Assembly: GCA_963921195.1 (NCBI GenBank)
Contig: OY992536.1
Span: 106,914,778-106,978,777, forward strand
Source of the DNA: Pegoplata infirma
Taxonomy: Eukaryota; Arthropoda; Insecta; Diptera; Anthomyiidae
DNA length: 64,000 bases
Reading direction: 5' to 3'
Part shown: one piece after another, positions 21,513 through 34,100 of the stretch
How the letters are laid out: every line of letters begins with the position of its first letter
Numbering within the stretch: the stretch's first letter is position 1
Translations under genes and position numbers: made by a program
The notes under the pieces: model-generated
Told to the model about the DNA's origin: nothing
The model's database searches: none
What the model saw: only the letters and a program-made list of their open reading frames with translations

Positions 21513-21568
21513 AAAAGTTCTGTATTAGTATGTAAGATGTTTATTTTGCTTGTAATCAAGTTTAGTTT

Positions 21569-21574
21569 AATAAA
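21569..21574 (+). terminator. Candidate poly(A) signal of NOP16
   Basis: AATAAA 57 bases after the NOP16 stop codon, followed by a TG-rich stretch (TTTGTATATTTTGTGT), a typical cleavage-site context. Confidence 0.65.
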
Positions 21575-21739
21575 TTTGTATATTTTGTGTAAACAATTAT
21601 ATAGTACATTTTATTATGTTTTAGAATTGGGATTTATTATTTTTTAACATTTTGAAAGAAAGCAAACAAACTTAGACCATTTTAGGAATTCTGAGCATTA
21701 CAAATGTGTAAAAAAATTAAATTAAAATCATAAGTATAC

Positions 21740-22557
21740 ACAGAAAAAATGCGTCTTAAAATTGCATTTGCATTAGAAATGCATTTTGGAAATAAAATTT
21801 TAATTTCCATATACAGAATGTGAATCCATGTTAACAAAGCATTTAAATAAGCTTAAGATCGTCAATATACGACAATATTGAGAAAAATATTGCAAATCAA
21901 AGTTTTTCATTAACAATTTTTTTGTGGAGTTAGCCTCTAAAAATACTTAAACAATTTTAATTGAAATAAATTTTTCTATTTTTTTATACAAAATTTTTAC
22001 TAAGAAGATTAAAAAAAAGTATTAAAAAATGGTTTAAAGGTACTTTTGTCAAAGTATAGTACATCAGATAAAACAATGGTTCCCAACCTTTGCGCCATGC
22101 CCCACTTTTAAGTTAAAAAACTGCAGTGTCCCCCTTGCACTTAAGAAAATTTTGTAAATTTTATAAATTTGTTTTAAAATCAAAATTTTTGTTAAAATCA
22201 TCGTTATAAACAAAGTATTTAGAAAAAATTTTTAGCAATTAACTAAATAATTTGACTAAAATAATATTTATTTTAGATTATTTAACAAAAAAAATCTTAA
22301 AAATTTGCTCGTTGCCCACCTAAAGCATTCAAATTGCCCCCCAGTGGGGCGAGAATCAAAGGTTGGGAACCATTGAGTTAAAAGTAAAAATTCTGAACTT
22401 TAGAAATAATATATAAAAATAATATATACATAAATCATAAGTATACACAAAATAAATGCATATTAAAATTGCATTTGCATAGGAAATTTATTTTGGGATT
22501 AAAATTTAAATTTCCATATGCTGAATACCAATCTATACCCAGGCAGAAAAATACATA
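21740..22557. repeat. Dispersed GCATTTGCAT repeat copies
   Basis: AAAATTGCATTTGCAT...AAATGCATTTTGGA followed by AATCTAGATTAACGAAGCAT-like sequence occurs near 21760, 22460, 26220-26640 and 27345-27450. These copies serve as empty sites for two large insertions (22558-26203 and 27538-38161). Confidence 0.8.
22074..22375. mobile_element. 302-bp hAT (Charlie-like) MITE
   Basis: Perfect 19-bp TIR CAATGGTTCCCAACCTTTG at both ends. Flanks AGATAAAA (22066-22073) and AGTTAAAA (22376-22383) are a 7/8 match TSD. The terminus is like the CAGTGGTTCTCAACC ends of Charlie-type hAT elements. Non-coding. Confidence 0.9.
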
Positions 22558-23249
22558 CGGGCCAGATCTGGCAAAGTACCTAATAAGGTAGTATTAATAC
22601 TGGCAAAGTACCTTTTATTTGGGTTTTTAGTACTTGCTAAGATGCTAAATGATAACACCATTTAGTAGTGGCAAAGTACTTTTAAAAGCGTTTTCCCTGT
22701 ACTTTAAAAAGTACTATCCGAGAATTTTTAAAATAGCTTTTTAACTAAAAAAATCCATTACAAAATTAAAAATGTATTTAATAAAATATTTTTTTTATTT
22801 AATAATTTGTACATTAGAAATCTTTTTATTTTTAATTTTTCTATTTTAAATAAATTATATATTATATATCAAAAATAACAACAACGTCGGAAAGCTTGCC
22901 GAAACAACTTTATTTAAATTATATATTAATTACAGAGCATGACAAAAGTGACCACTATTATAGAAAATAAGAGGTATGCCCAACATTTCCATCTATTTGA
23001 GACATGCTGAGTCGAATAGCGTACTCCGTTTTTCGATGCATGGTACAGTTTTCTTGACTTGTAGCAATGTTTCTTATGCAAATTTGGTTTAAAGCTTTTC
23101 ATCTTAAGCCCTTAAATTCGTGAATTTCTTCATTTTTCGAGGTTCTCGCGAAATAAACCTCAATATTGGTATTTGATAAAAAAAAACTTGCTTTTAGTGG
23201 ATCATAAAGGCATCCCTAACACTACGAATAGTGAACAAAACCCATCTAT

Positions 23250-24335
23250 GAGGCATTCCACACTAAATGTCCAGCAAAAAAAAACATGTGTACCGTAAAC
23301 TTCTGAATAGGTGATATGGATAGCCCTATATGGAACTTAGAAAATTGCGTTTTTGGTTTTTCAATTTTTCAAAAACTGGGCTTAGGAGGCGTGGTCAAAT
23401 ATTGGAAAAATGGTCAAATTTGTGGCGAGTTGCCTTGATTAAATATTTATCACATTAAAACGGAATGCAACACAATGTCAAAAATTTACGTTCTTATATA
23501 GTTTTGTATGGGCTATCGATTAATTTTTTTTTTTTTTGGAAAATTTTCAGAACCCGTTCTGAAATTTTCCATTTTTTAAAAAAGTCAATTTATCAAAAAT
23601 CCGGAAACTTTTTTTTTTCTTTTTTATTTATTTTTTTAAAAGTTTAGATGTTTGTCCATCCACACAAAAAAAATCAGAAACATGTTCATCTTTTTTTTCG
23701 AGAAAATTGCATTTGAACTTTAAATTTCATAACAATTTAGTAATTTGCTTGTATTTTCTTGTGTCAACAGAGCGTATGACGAATATTTATGCAATTAATA
23801 TTACTCATTCGCAACTTTAAAACAAAGAAATACAAGCAAATAACAAAATTGTTATGAAATTTAAAGTTCAAATGCGATTTTCTCGAAAAAAAAAGATGAA
23901 CGTGTTTCTCATTTTTTTTGTGTGGATGGACAAACATCTAAACTTTTAAAAAAATAAATAAAAAAAAAAAAAAAATGTGGCCGGATTTTTGATAAATTGA
24001 CTTTTTTAAAAAATGGAAAATTTCAGAACGGGTTCTGAAAATTTTCCAAAAAAAAAATTTTTAATCGATAGCCCATACAAAACTATATAAGAACGTAAAT
24101 TTTTGACATTGTGGTGCATTCCGTTTTAATGTGATAAATATTTAATCAAGGCAACTCGCCACAAATTTGACCATTTTTCCAATATTTGACCACGCCTCCT
24201 AAGCCCAGTTTTCGAAAATTTGAAAAACCAAAAACGCAATTTTCTTAGTTACTTATAGGGCTATCCAAACAACCTATTCAGAAATTTACGGGACACATGT
24301 TTTTCTGTAGCGGGACATTTGGTGTGGAATGCCTC
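23250..24335. mobile_element. 1086-bp foldback element with ~510-bp arms
   Basis: Outer ends GAGGCATTCCACAC and its complement; a possible 4-bp TSD CTAT at 23246-23249 and 24336-24339. The arms run to about 23762 and from about 23828, leaving a ~65-bp loop. Shared arm marks include TTAGGAGGCGTGGTCAAATA, GGAAAAATGGTCAAATTTG and ATAGTTTTGTATGGGCTATC. No significant open frame. A transcript would fold into a very long hairpin. Confidence 0.93.
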
Positions 24336-24450
24336 CTATGTGATATAGACATCATGTTAAAAATCGCGAAAAACTTTTTTTTTTATGGCAGAATCATTTT
24401 ACAAGATGACTTAAGGGTCCATCTTTAACCATATAATGTGGTAACCTTAA

Positions 24451-25390
24451 ACAAGTAGAAAAATTAAATTCAACTTGGCCGAATCTATGAATACCCTCCA
24501 CAATGCCCTTTTCAAGTTATAGTAAATTTTCTAGAGTGAAAAATTAACACTAATTTCTGAAAAAAAAAAAAAAAAATAATTTACTAAATTTTTTTTTGAG
24601 TGTAAATTTTTTTTTGAGTGTAAAATTTTTTTCGAGTGTATTTTTTTTTTCTTTTAATGTAAACTAACTAATTTTTTAACTAATTTTTGAAAAAAAAAAA
24701 TAATTTACTAAATTTTTTTTTGAGTGTAAAATTTTTTTTGAGTGTAAAATTTTTTTCGAGTGTATTTTTTTTTTCTTTTAGTGTAAAAATATTTTTGAAT
24801 GACAAAAATGCGATGTAAAATATTTTTGTGACTTACCAATGTTTTAAAAACATGTTTAACGGGTTTTTAACACGTGAATTTAAGGTGAGGCGAATCTGAA
24901 ATTTACGGTTTTGCTAATAACTTTTGAACCACTGGACCGATTTGGCTGAAATTTAAAACGAACTGGACCTGAAGAACGACAAATATATATGCCACACTTC
25001 AGCACCCTCAGAATTGCCGTTCGAAAGTTACCGTGTGTTTTATCTCGTAAATTCTAAAAAAAACCCTTGCCGAAATTCACTCATTTGCTTATAACTTTTG
25101 AACCACTGGACCGATTTCGCTGGATTGCAATACCAACCTGACCAGGTAAATGCCCAACTTATATGCCAAACTTCAGGAGCCTCCGTAAAGTCTTTCAAAA
25201 GTTAGCGTGTTTTCAACAGACAGACAGACAGACGGACAGACGGACGGACATCGCTAGATCGTCTTAAAATCGATCGAGGATCATGAATATATATACTTTA
25301 TGGGGTCCTAGACCAATATTTCGAGGTGTTACAAACGGAATGACAAACTTATATATACCCTCTATCACTAGAGTGGAGGGTATAACAAAT
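24451..25390 (+). repeat. Dispersed fly repeat, GACAGACAGACGG family
   Basis: Begins TTCAACTTGGCCGAATC...ATACCCTCCAC, contains two CTTTTGAACCACTGGACCG blocks and ACAGACAGACAGACGGACAG (25217-), then CATCGCTAGATC. It ends ATACCCTCTATCACTAGAGT/GGAGGGTAT, a terminal hairpin at 25355-25383. GAGTGTAAA-rich sequence interrupts it at 24597-24760. Other copies: 32340-33020, 33245-33470, 36425-37867, 63178-63782. It is a mobile-element relic of uncertain class. Confidence 0.75.
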
Positions 25391-26040
25391 AACTGACGAA
25401 AAATTTGTCCAATAAAATAAATTTTGGTCAGTAAATTCTGTAAGGTTCACACATTATTTACTTAAAGATGGACCCTTAAATTATCTCGAAAAATGGTGCT
25501 GCCATATACAACATGATGATAAAATTCAACATGATGGTAAAAGCAAGTTTTTTATCAAAGGCCAATTTAATTTCGCAAAAACGTAAAAAAATGAAGAAAT
25601 TCGCGAATTTATTGCTACATCCTCTTAATAGAAGTTCCAAATACTCTCTAGGAATATAAAAGCATGCTCGGAATCGAGAGTTGTATTTTCTTTCGTAAAC
25701 ATCAATGGTTTTAAAATGAAACCAATTCATCCAGATAACGTATGTTTACTCGACAATGAAAATGTAATTAAAGTTACTGAAATTTTAAATAAAAAGCTGT
25801 CTAAATACAATGATATATTTTTGAAAGTCAATATTTTCATTGAATGTAGCGATTTTTTTTAAATTTCCACTACCATCAAGAGAAATAGGACTCTACAATG
25901 TTAAACAAATTTGATAAAAATAACATTGAAATCAGTATCCACATAGTAGAATCAAAATGTATTCATACCATTGTCATTGCTTTAAAACATAATTAAGTGT
26001 TTTCAAATAAAATGTTAAAATTTAATTAAATTATTAAAAA
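25391..26040. other. Interior of the 22558-26203 element, no gene
   Basis: AT-rich with no supported coding region. An 84-codon minus-strand frame (25476-25730) has no features of a known protein. Confidence 0.5.
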
Positions 26041-26747
26041 AAATATTTCAAATAAATAAACCGCCTTTAGTTTGGTAAAAAAGTACTAGCAAAGTACTTA
26101 ATTCGGTGAAACCAAGTACTTTACTAAAAAGAGCTTGCTACACAAAAAATAAATTGCTTTGCCAGTACTTTTGTTTTGGTACGGTTGGCAATTTCTGGCT
26201 GGGTATTTACAAAACATTCAAATAAGCTTTTGATCGTTAAAATACGACAAATATTAACAGAAATATTGCAAATCAACATTTTTCATCAACATTTTTTTGT
26301 GGAGTAAACTGACTAGCTTCTGAAAAAACTTACAAAATATTCATTGAACAAAATGTTTCTATTTTCTTATACAAAATTAATACTAAGAAGATTTTGGGAA
26401 AAAATTTTCAAAATAATGCAAATGCATTTTTGTGAAAGTGTAGTACATCAAATGAAAGTAGAAGTGTTTTACCTTTCAAATGTGTGAGAATATCAAGCGA
26501 AAATCATGAGAAGTTTGTGTAAAAATGCATTTCAAAATTGCATTTGCATGGGAAATGCATTTTGGACTTCAAAATATAATTTTCATATTTAGAATACGAA
26601 TCTAGATTAACGAAGCATTCAAATATGCTTCTGATCGTCAAAATACCAGACATGTGCTCGAATGCATTTAAAAGTCGTTTAGAGACATTCTAAAAATTTA
26701 GAATGAAAAACACATTTTCAAAATAGTGCAACTGAATTTTTGTGAAA

Positions 26748-27283
26748 GTAAGTCTGTTTGCGCACTTTCCCAGTAAAAATTATCAAGCAACAAAATTTTA
26801 GAATGTAAAAAAGAAGTCGCTCTCAAAAAGGAAAAATTGTAAAAAGTACGCGAACAGAAATCCGTAAAAACTTGCAAGTTAGTTAAACAGCTGATTTAAA
26901 TCAGCTTATAAAAAATTTTGCCTTCATTTGTACATTTTTAGTTTGATGTATTAATTTTTTAACTTGTTAATAAAAGAAATTTAATTTTAGGATATATATT
27001 TTTTATTCATTCCTTGATATTTAATCATATTTTATACACAAAAATGTAACTGCAGAATATTTTGTATTTTGTTTACAAAAATATAGTCATACGTTTTTAA
27101 AACATATGTTTTTTTGTGCTTGATAATTCTTGCTGGCAAGAACTGTCACTTTTTTCTCTCATTTTCTCTCTCGTTACTGGGTTTTTAAAGTACGCGAACG
27201 ACTTTTAGACAAAATTCGTAATAATTTGTACAAATTCGTACAAATTATTGAGTTCGCGAACACAGCTAGTGTAGTACATCAAA
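26748..27283. repeat. GTCTGTTTGCGCACTTTCCC element, uninterrupted copy
   Basis: From AAGTCTGTTTGCGCACTTTC to TTCGCGAACACAGCTAG. The ends contain inverted GTACGCGAAC / GTTCGCGAAC modules, so it is likely a TIR element. It is the empty-site reference for the interrupted copy 27691-30482. Confidence 0.8.
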
Positions 27284-28003
27284 TGAATGTAAAAGTTGTG
27301 TACCTTTCAAATGCGTGAGAATATCAAGCGTGCATTGTGTAAAAATGCATTTCAAAATTGCATTTGCATGGGAAATGCATTTTGGACTTCAAAATATAAT
27401 TTTCATATTCAGAATGCAAATCTAGATTAACGAAGCATTCAAATAAACTTATGATCGTCAAAATACGACAAAAATTAACAGAAATATAGAAAATAAAAGT
27501 TTTTCATTAATATTTTTTTGTCGAGTTAAGCTGACTACCCGGCAGAAACTGCCAACCGTTCCACAGAAAAAGTCTCGGCAAAGCACTTTATTTTTTGTGT
27601 TTAAGGTATGTAGTATAAAAAAAGTGCTTTGCAAGCGCTTTGCCAATGTTTTCTATTTAAAACCGTTCAAAGTATAATTTATAATTAAAAAGTCTGTTTG
27701 CGTACTTTCCCAGTAAAAATTATCAAGCAACAAAATTTTAGAGAGTAAAAAAGAAATCGCTCTCAAAAAGGAAAAATTGTAAAAAGAACGCGAACAGAAA
27801 TCCGTAAAAATTTGCAAGTTAGTTAAACAGCTGATTTAAATCAGCTCATAAAAAATTTTGCCTTCATTTGTAAATTTTTAGTACGATCGTATTTATTTTT
27901 TAACTCGTTAATAAAAGAAATTTAATTTTAGGATGTATTTTTTTAATCATTCGTTGATATTTAATCATATTTTATACACAAGAATGTAACTGCAGAATAT
28001 TTT

Positions 28004-29447
28004 AGGTGTGTTCCAGAACTTTCCGGGTAAAGTTCGGTAAAATGAGAGAAAATCAAAAAACCTCTCACAATAGGTGTGTTCCAGAACTTTCCGGGTAAAG
28101 TTCGGTAAAATGAGAGAAAATCAAAAAACCTCTCACAATAGGTGTGTTCCAGAACTTTCCGGGTAAAGTTCGGTAAAATGAGAGAAAATCAAAAAACCTC
28201 TCACGATACCACAAAAATGCACAAAAGTACGGGAACGATAAAAACCACATTTCAAGCCCAAAATAATAGAAAATGTAAACAAACCAATAACGCTAAAATA
28301 TTTTCGTAAGAAAAATTACTTTAAACAAGAAAACAAATTGTAAAAGTTTATTTTAATAACAAATTATCTTTTTTTGTATTGAAATAACACATTTCCTTGG
28401 TTTAGTTCTTTATTTTATTTAAATTTCCAATTTAGCTTCACAAAAAAAATCAGCTGTTTTTTCAACATCTGACTGTTACCAATTTACCCGAAAAAAAAGT
28501 GCGGGTAAGTTCGGTAAAATGAGAAAGTAATTTATTCTCTCAAAAACACTCTCATTTACCCAATTTTTGCGTACGGGAACGCTTTTCGGGCTGGTTTGGG
28601 TACCCGCGGGCACCCGTGGTAACGTTCTGGAACACACCTAATACCACAAAAATTCACAAAAGTACGGGAACGCTAAAAAACACATTTCAATCCCAAAATA
28701 ATAGAAAATGTAAACAAACCAATAATGCTAAAATATTTTCGTAAGAAAAATTACTTTAAACAAGAAAACAAATTGTAAAAGTTCATTTTAATTACAAATT
28801 ATCTTTTTTTGTATTGAAATAACACATTTCCTTGGTTTAGTTCTTTATTTTATTTAAATTTCCAATTTAGCTCATAGAAAAGATTAGAAGGTACGCAGTG
28901 TTGTATTTGATGTATTTTCCAATATGGTGGCAAAATGCTTGTTCTTCCTCATCTCACACGTATTTAATATCAAATTAGATTCTTTGTTTATAAAAAATGG
29001 AATTTGTCTTTAATTTAATTAAATTTATTATTTATTTTGCTTTATTCAACGTTTTTAAAGATAATACGCACTATTGATAATTTAAAACCTTTTGTTTTTT
29101 CTTTTGTTGTTTTCTTTGTTGTTGTTCTCCTTTATGTTGCATTGTTTTTATTAAACGTCAAAAGTTACATAATGTGCTGTCACTAATACTTATTCAAGCG
29201 AAATACGACCCTGTTACACTTCTATTTTTTTCTATGATTTAGCTTCACAAAAAAAATCAGCTGTTTTTTAAACATCTGACTGTTACCAATTTACCCGAAA
29301 AAAAAAGTGCGGGTAAGTTCGGTAAAATGAGAAAGTAATTTATTCTCTCAAAAACTCTCTCATTTACCCAATTTTTGCGTACGGGAACGCTTTTCGGGCT
29401 GGTTTGGGTACCCGCGGGCACCCGCGGTAACGTTCTGGAACGCACCT
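28004..29447. mobile_element. Tandem array of the AGGTGTGTTCCAG MITE inside one 3-bp TSD
   Basis: Two extra copies of the 68-bp left end start at 28004 and 28072. A full 500-bp copy follows at 28140-28639, then a copy lacking the left 68 bp (28640-29447). The whole array is flanked by TTT (28001-28003, 29448-29450); the uninterrupted host copy near 27058 has a single TTT. Termini are AGGTGTGTTCCAGAAC and the complement, with GGGTACCCGCGGGCACCCGC inside the right end. Confidence 0.92.
28873..29236. mobile_element. 364-bp hAT-type MITE, CATAGAAAA ends
   Basis: Inserted into the second array copy with an exact 8-bp TSD ATTTAGCT (28865-28872, 29237-29244). TIRs CATAGAAAAGATTAGAAG / complement of CATAGAAAAAAATAGAAG. 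Other array copies show the empty ATTTAGCT site. Non-coding. Confidence 0.93.
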
Positions 29448-29556
29448 TTTGTATTTTGTTCACAAAAATATAATCATATGTTTTTAAAATGTTTTTTTGT
29501 GCTTGATAATTCTTGCTGGCAAAAATTTATCCAGTAAAAACTTGCAAGTTTCTAAC

Positions 29557-30050
29557 CCGCTGTCTACACCTGGGAGAAGTACTGAGATATTTGTATCAAG
29601 AAACGTCAAAATCAATCGCAAAGAAATTTCTCTCAGGTGTGGACTAAATATTAGTCTCAGTATTTGATCTCATCAGATAGTTGTTATGAGATATCTCATA
29701 ACAACAATCTGATGAGATTGGATGAGATCAAGTGTCAAATTCACTTATATTTGTATGTTTACAATTGTTTTTTGGAGCAAATGGCGTCGAAAAAAGGAAA
29801 AATAAAATAAATCATTAAAAAATAAGTGTATAAACAAATGTATGTGCTTAAATAATAGATTGTACATATATTTATGATGAAAAACATACATAGTTATTCC
29901 ACGGCTGATTGAAAATTATGAAATTTCATAAGAATAATTGCAGCTCGTTTTCCACACCATTTGATATTGAGATAAATATTGAAATTTCCCAACTGCTTCT
30001 CTGCCGACGTTATCTCAGCTTTCATGAAAAAATTCTCCCACGTGTAGATG
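29557..30050. mobile_element. TIR element, CTGTCTACACCTGGGAGAA ends
   Basis: Left CTGTCTACACCTGGGAGAA, right TTCTCCCACGTGTAGATGG. It contains a 53-base perfect-type palindrome at 29667-29719 (ATCTCATCAGAT...GTTATGAGATATCTCATAAC). TSD not resolved. Confidence 0.7.
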
Positions 30051-30056
30051 GTGCGT

Positions 30057-30350
30057 AAAGCATAGTACTCTGTTCGATTTCACGTGAAAAAATCTGTCAA
30101 ACTCCATATAAAAAAAATAAAATTTGGCAACGCGAGGAATTATAGGGAAATTGTTAAAAAAGTTTTCACGCATTTTTATTATACAAGACAATTTAAATTG
30201 CCGTGAAAAAGTGACATTTCAGTTTTGTTATGATCGTTTCTTTCTTATAATTGTCAAAAGTTGTTTATTTTTCATTGTTTTATTGCGATTTGAGGCGTTT
30301 AAAGTTGAAGTGAAATTTTCACCGCAAAAAACAGAGTACTTAGCTTTAAA
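30057..30350. mobile_element. ~290-bp MITE, AAAGCATAGTACTCTGTT ends
   Basis: Left AAAGCATAGTACTCTGTT and right AACAGAGTACTTAGCTTT are near-perfect inverted repeats, with TTTCACGTGAAA / TGAAATTTTCACCG modules inside. A read-through open frame 30124-30492 covers it and adjoining repeats and is not a real gene. Confidence 0.65.
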
Positions 30351-30482
30351 TAGAACTGTCACTTTTTTCTCTCATTTTCTCTCTCGTTACTGGGTTTTTA
30401 AAGTACGCGAACGACTTCTAGACAAAATTCGTAATAATTTGTACAAATTCGTACAAATTATTGAGTTCGCGAACACAGCTAA

Positions 30483-31184
30483 AATTTATTAATTTTCATA
30501 ACAATTGAAATATTTTTCATTTCCCTGCAGGATAAGTTATTGGTCCTTAATAGTTCTCGTGATATGTCACTTATACACAATGCGTATTACAAACTTGACA
30601 CCTTTTATATAAAAACACGCTTCTTTTGTGAGGAAGTGTCTCAACCTCCGGATACATCACAATATGAAATGTCACTGAGTCTATCCCTTTGGAACACAAC
30701 ACGTTTCGGTTCAATACATCACTTTTTTCGGGACTTTTGCTAAAAGGCTAATCTAGGACTATTATTTCGGGTAGTTTCAAACATAAGCATAAACTCATTA
30801 TACCCTGTACCACAAAGTGGTGTAGGGTATAAAAATAAAGCCAAAAAAATTTGTGTCTGGGACTTGAAAAACTTTTAAACATTTTTTCGGGACTTAGAAA
30901 ATATTTCAAAGTAGGTCCAAATTTTTTTATCCTAATAAATAAGTCTATCAATTTTTATACCCTCCACTTACAAGGGAAGTATCTCAACCCTTATGAACCG
31001 ATTTGCATGAAACATAAAATCAGGGTTTAAAAAAGCTGCTAATATTATCCAAAAACAGACAAATATTTGATAATTTTCATTAATGATATCTAAAAATAGT
31101 CATCACACTTTAATATTCAACAACAAGCTTTCTAACAGCAGCCGGCTGTACACATTATCTTGTCCAATAGTAGCTCTGATGAAT
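30483..31184. other. Gene-free stretch with repeat fragments
   Basis: Around 30800-30833 ATACCCTGTACCACAAAGTG and GTGTAGGGTAT form the terminal hairpin of the GACAGACAGACGG family or a relative. Nothing coding is supported. Confidence 0.5.
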
Positions 31185-34100
31185 GTTTGGACAACGAATG
31201 GCTTTTTTTATTTTATGTATATCCAAAAAAAGCAAAACAAAGTCTATTTTTTTTTATGTCTAAATATATTTAGCTTGTGTGTTTATTCTGCTTTGGACGC
31301 TGCTTTTGGATTCTGCTTTTGGACGCTATTTTTGGATGCTGCTGTTAGACAAATATTTAGATTATTTTATATAAAATGGAATGAAGAATAAATAACTCAA
31401 CATCGAAAATCTTTTTTAATGATTTGTATATTTTTAAGTGTAAATGAATTTGTTAATACAAATGTAATGAAATTTGTAAATATTATTAGAAGTTATGATT
31501 TGTTTTGTATTTAAATTAATATAAAATTAAAGTTAATTAAGATAAAACAATTGTTGTTGTAAATTTAAGTATGTACAATTTTTTTTTTGCGGTACGGGCG
31601 GGGGTGGTTTTACTAAACTGTATAATATTTCGTTAAATGCTTTAAACATAATTGATGTTAAGAAAGGAAATTCACAGTTAAAATTGAAATAAATTTATGA
31701 TGTACACCAAAACCTCAATATGCGGCCAATTGTTTTAATTAGAACACTGTGGTTCGTTCAAGTAAAACTGAAGTTATGCAAATATTGTATTTACGTTTTA
31801 TTTTATTTAAATTTTTTATGCGCTAACGAAAAATCGAAAAAAATAAAATTAATTTATATTGTGCTTTAAAGCGAATTTATGACATTTGCTATCTAAAACA
31901 TTTTTATATAACCAAATTTCTATAGATAAAATTTCAAAGAATCTCAGATTTCCTTTCATATAAAAAATAGTTAGTTTGGACAACATTCGTTTAATGATTA
32001 TTTTAAAACAAAAATACACACATAACTGTTATATTTGGTCTCTGGTTGAAATACAAAAAATTTCTTGCAATATTATAACAATTTTTAACACAAAATCTTT
32101 TTTAAACCAAAAATTTTTCCATTTTGCCAAAGAAAAGTAATGATCGGAAGTATAGTGCAATGTAAATATTAAAAAAAAAAAATTTATAAGTATATAGTAG
32201 GTATGAAAATTATATAAAAGCAACCACGTGTATGACATACTACGTATTTTTTACTTCTATTGATACAAATAACAACTAACAAGCCAACAAGCCAAAAAAC
32301 ATCAACGACTACAAAATGGCGCGCTGCCACGCCATACATGGAGGTTTATATTGAAACTCATTTCAATTGCTCATAGATTCTTAACCACTTGACCGATTTT
32401 GCCATAATTGGTACCAAAATAACCAAAAACACGTTGAGAATAATAAAATATAAACCTATTTAAAATTTTATTTGAATATGTCAACCATGAGCCAAGATAA
32501 ATCATTTTTAAATTTTGGGTTAAATTTCTGGTGCCTCACCCCATTGTGCAATTCCGCCCAAATTTTTTGTGAGTGTTAGGAATGATAAAACTACATTAAA
32601 TGCCAAGTTTCGTTCACATTCATTCAACAGGTGTCAAGTTATAGCATTTTTTTGTGTAAAATTCACCATAATTTTAGAGGTACCTTTACATTTTCACTCA
32701 TAACTTTTAAAATACTTAACCGATTAAAAAAAAAAAATACATCAGTTTCTGCCTAGGAGAATTACGCCAAACGTTTAAATCAGTTCCGGTTTATTGCCAA
32801 AAACATGGTTTCAACAGACAGACGGACAGACAGACAGACGGATATCGCTAGATCGACTTAAAATCGATCAAGGATCATGAATATATAATATATTATAAAT
32901 TCTTTATGGGGTCTTAAACCAATATTTCAATGTGTTACATACGGAATGACAAACTTACATATTTCAATTTGTTACATACGGAATGACAAACTTACATCAC
33001 CAGAGTGTAGGGTATAAAAACAATCACTCCACCCTCATGAACCCCAGTGAAAAGTCATGAAGCGATAGATAAACTGGCTAATAAAAAAACTCATTCATTA
33101 TATAATTTTTTTTAAATCCGGGCAACGCCGGGTTCAAAAAAGCTAGTATTTAATAAATAACTTGAATAGTGGGTCCCGCGTGAATCATGCGGCACTCATG
33201 TTAACAACGCCAACCATCTTTAAAGAACAACTACTAGTGTATCATAACGAAGGGCGCATATAAGCGGGAATATTTTTTTGTATTATGTAAGTTTGATTTT
33301 ATGTTTTTAACACCTTGAAATATCAGTCTAGGACCCCATAAAGTATATATACATATATATTTATGATTCTCGATGGATTTTAGTTGTTCTCGCGATGTCC
33401 GTCTGTCTGTATGTAGAAAACAATCCAACTATTGAAAGACAGCTTGGATGCATGTGAGGTTTGTCATATATATTTATAATTTTCTAGTTGGTAATGCATT
33501 ACCATTGTAGGAGTAAAAGGAGCAACTATATTTATATATATAGTACAACCTCGCTTAACACAACTAATAGAAACTTACTCAGTTGCGATAACTGAGTCAC
33601 AATTTTTAGGGTCATATTTTTCTTTTATGGTTTAAATTGAAAAAAAAAAAAACAAATTTTAACGCACATTTAAATCATTTATTTAAAAAAAATCACTATT
33701 TTTCTTTATAATAGCAAAAAACCCTATTAATAAATAAAAAACAACACGGAAATTTTGAGAATTCTTTGTCTAGCGGTAAATACAAAACTAATTTCAGTGG
33801 TTCAAAAGTTGTGAGCAAAACTGTGAATTTATTATTGATTTCATTTTAAATTTAATGGTAAAAACACGCTAAATACTCTTTGATAAACATTAGTATGTAA
33901 CAAAAATATTAAACAAAGTTTGTTCCTCACTTTTACTTTTTATCAATTGATTTTTTTAATTAATTAATTAATAAATTTTATCAATTGATAATACTTTCTC
34001 TAAAGAAAAAAAAAATACCGTAGAATCTGAGACATTTTCTGTAGTAAAAGTGTCTAAGAAATATGGGGCATTTTTTTATTAGAAAAAAATCTGAGATTCT

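Larger units (their letters stand above)
22558..26203. mobile_element. 3.6-kb element, CCCAGGCAGAAA ends, TA TSD
   Basis: Left end CCCAGGCAGAAAAATAC and right end ...GGCAATTTCTGGCTGGG, each bordered by TA. Host flanks (CAATCTA / TTTACAAAACATTCAAATAA) rejoin to match the uninterrupted repeat at 26601-26632. GGCAAAGTACC and GCTTTGCCAGTACTT modules lie inside the ends. Cargo: the long hairpin 23250-24335 and a dispersed repeat 24451-25390. No transposase. Confidence 0.8.
27691..30482. repeat. Second GTCTGTTTGCG element copy, split by two insertions
   Basis: Same sequence as 26748-27283, but broken at 28003/29448 by a MITE array and at about 29528/30354 by further elements. The last part, 30355-30482, repeats CTGTCACTTTTTTCTCTCAT to GTTCGCGAACACAGCTA. 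Confidence 0.85.

Noticed and set aside
30124..30492. 122-codon plus-strand frame
   Set aside because: Crosses the boundary of two unrelated repeats (MITE 30057-30350 and the GTCTGTTTGCG element), so it is a chance frame.
31083..31391. 102-codon hydrophobic frame, repeated at 34648-34860
   Set aside because: Exists in both arms only because the arms are inverted copies; composition follows T-rich DNA, and no homologue is recognised.
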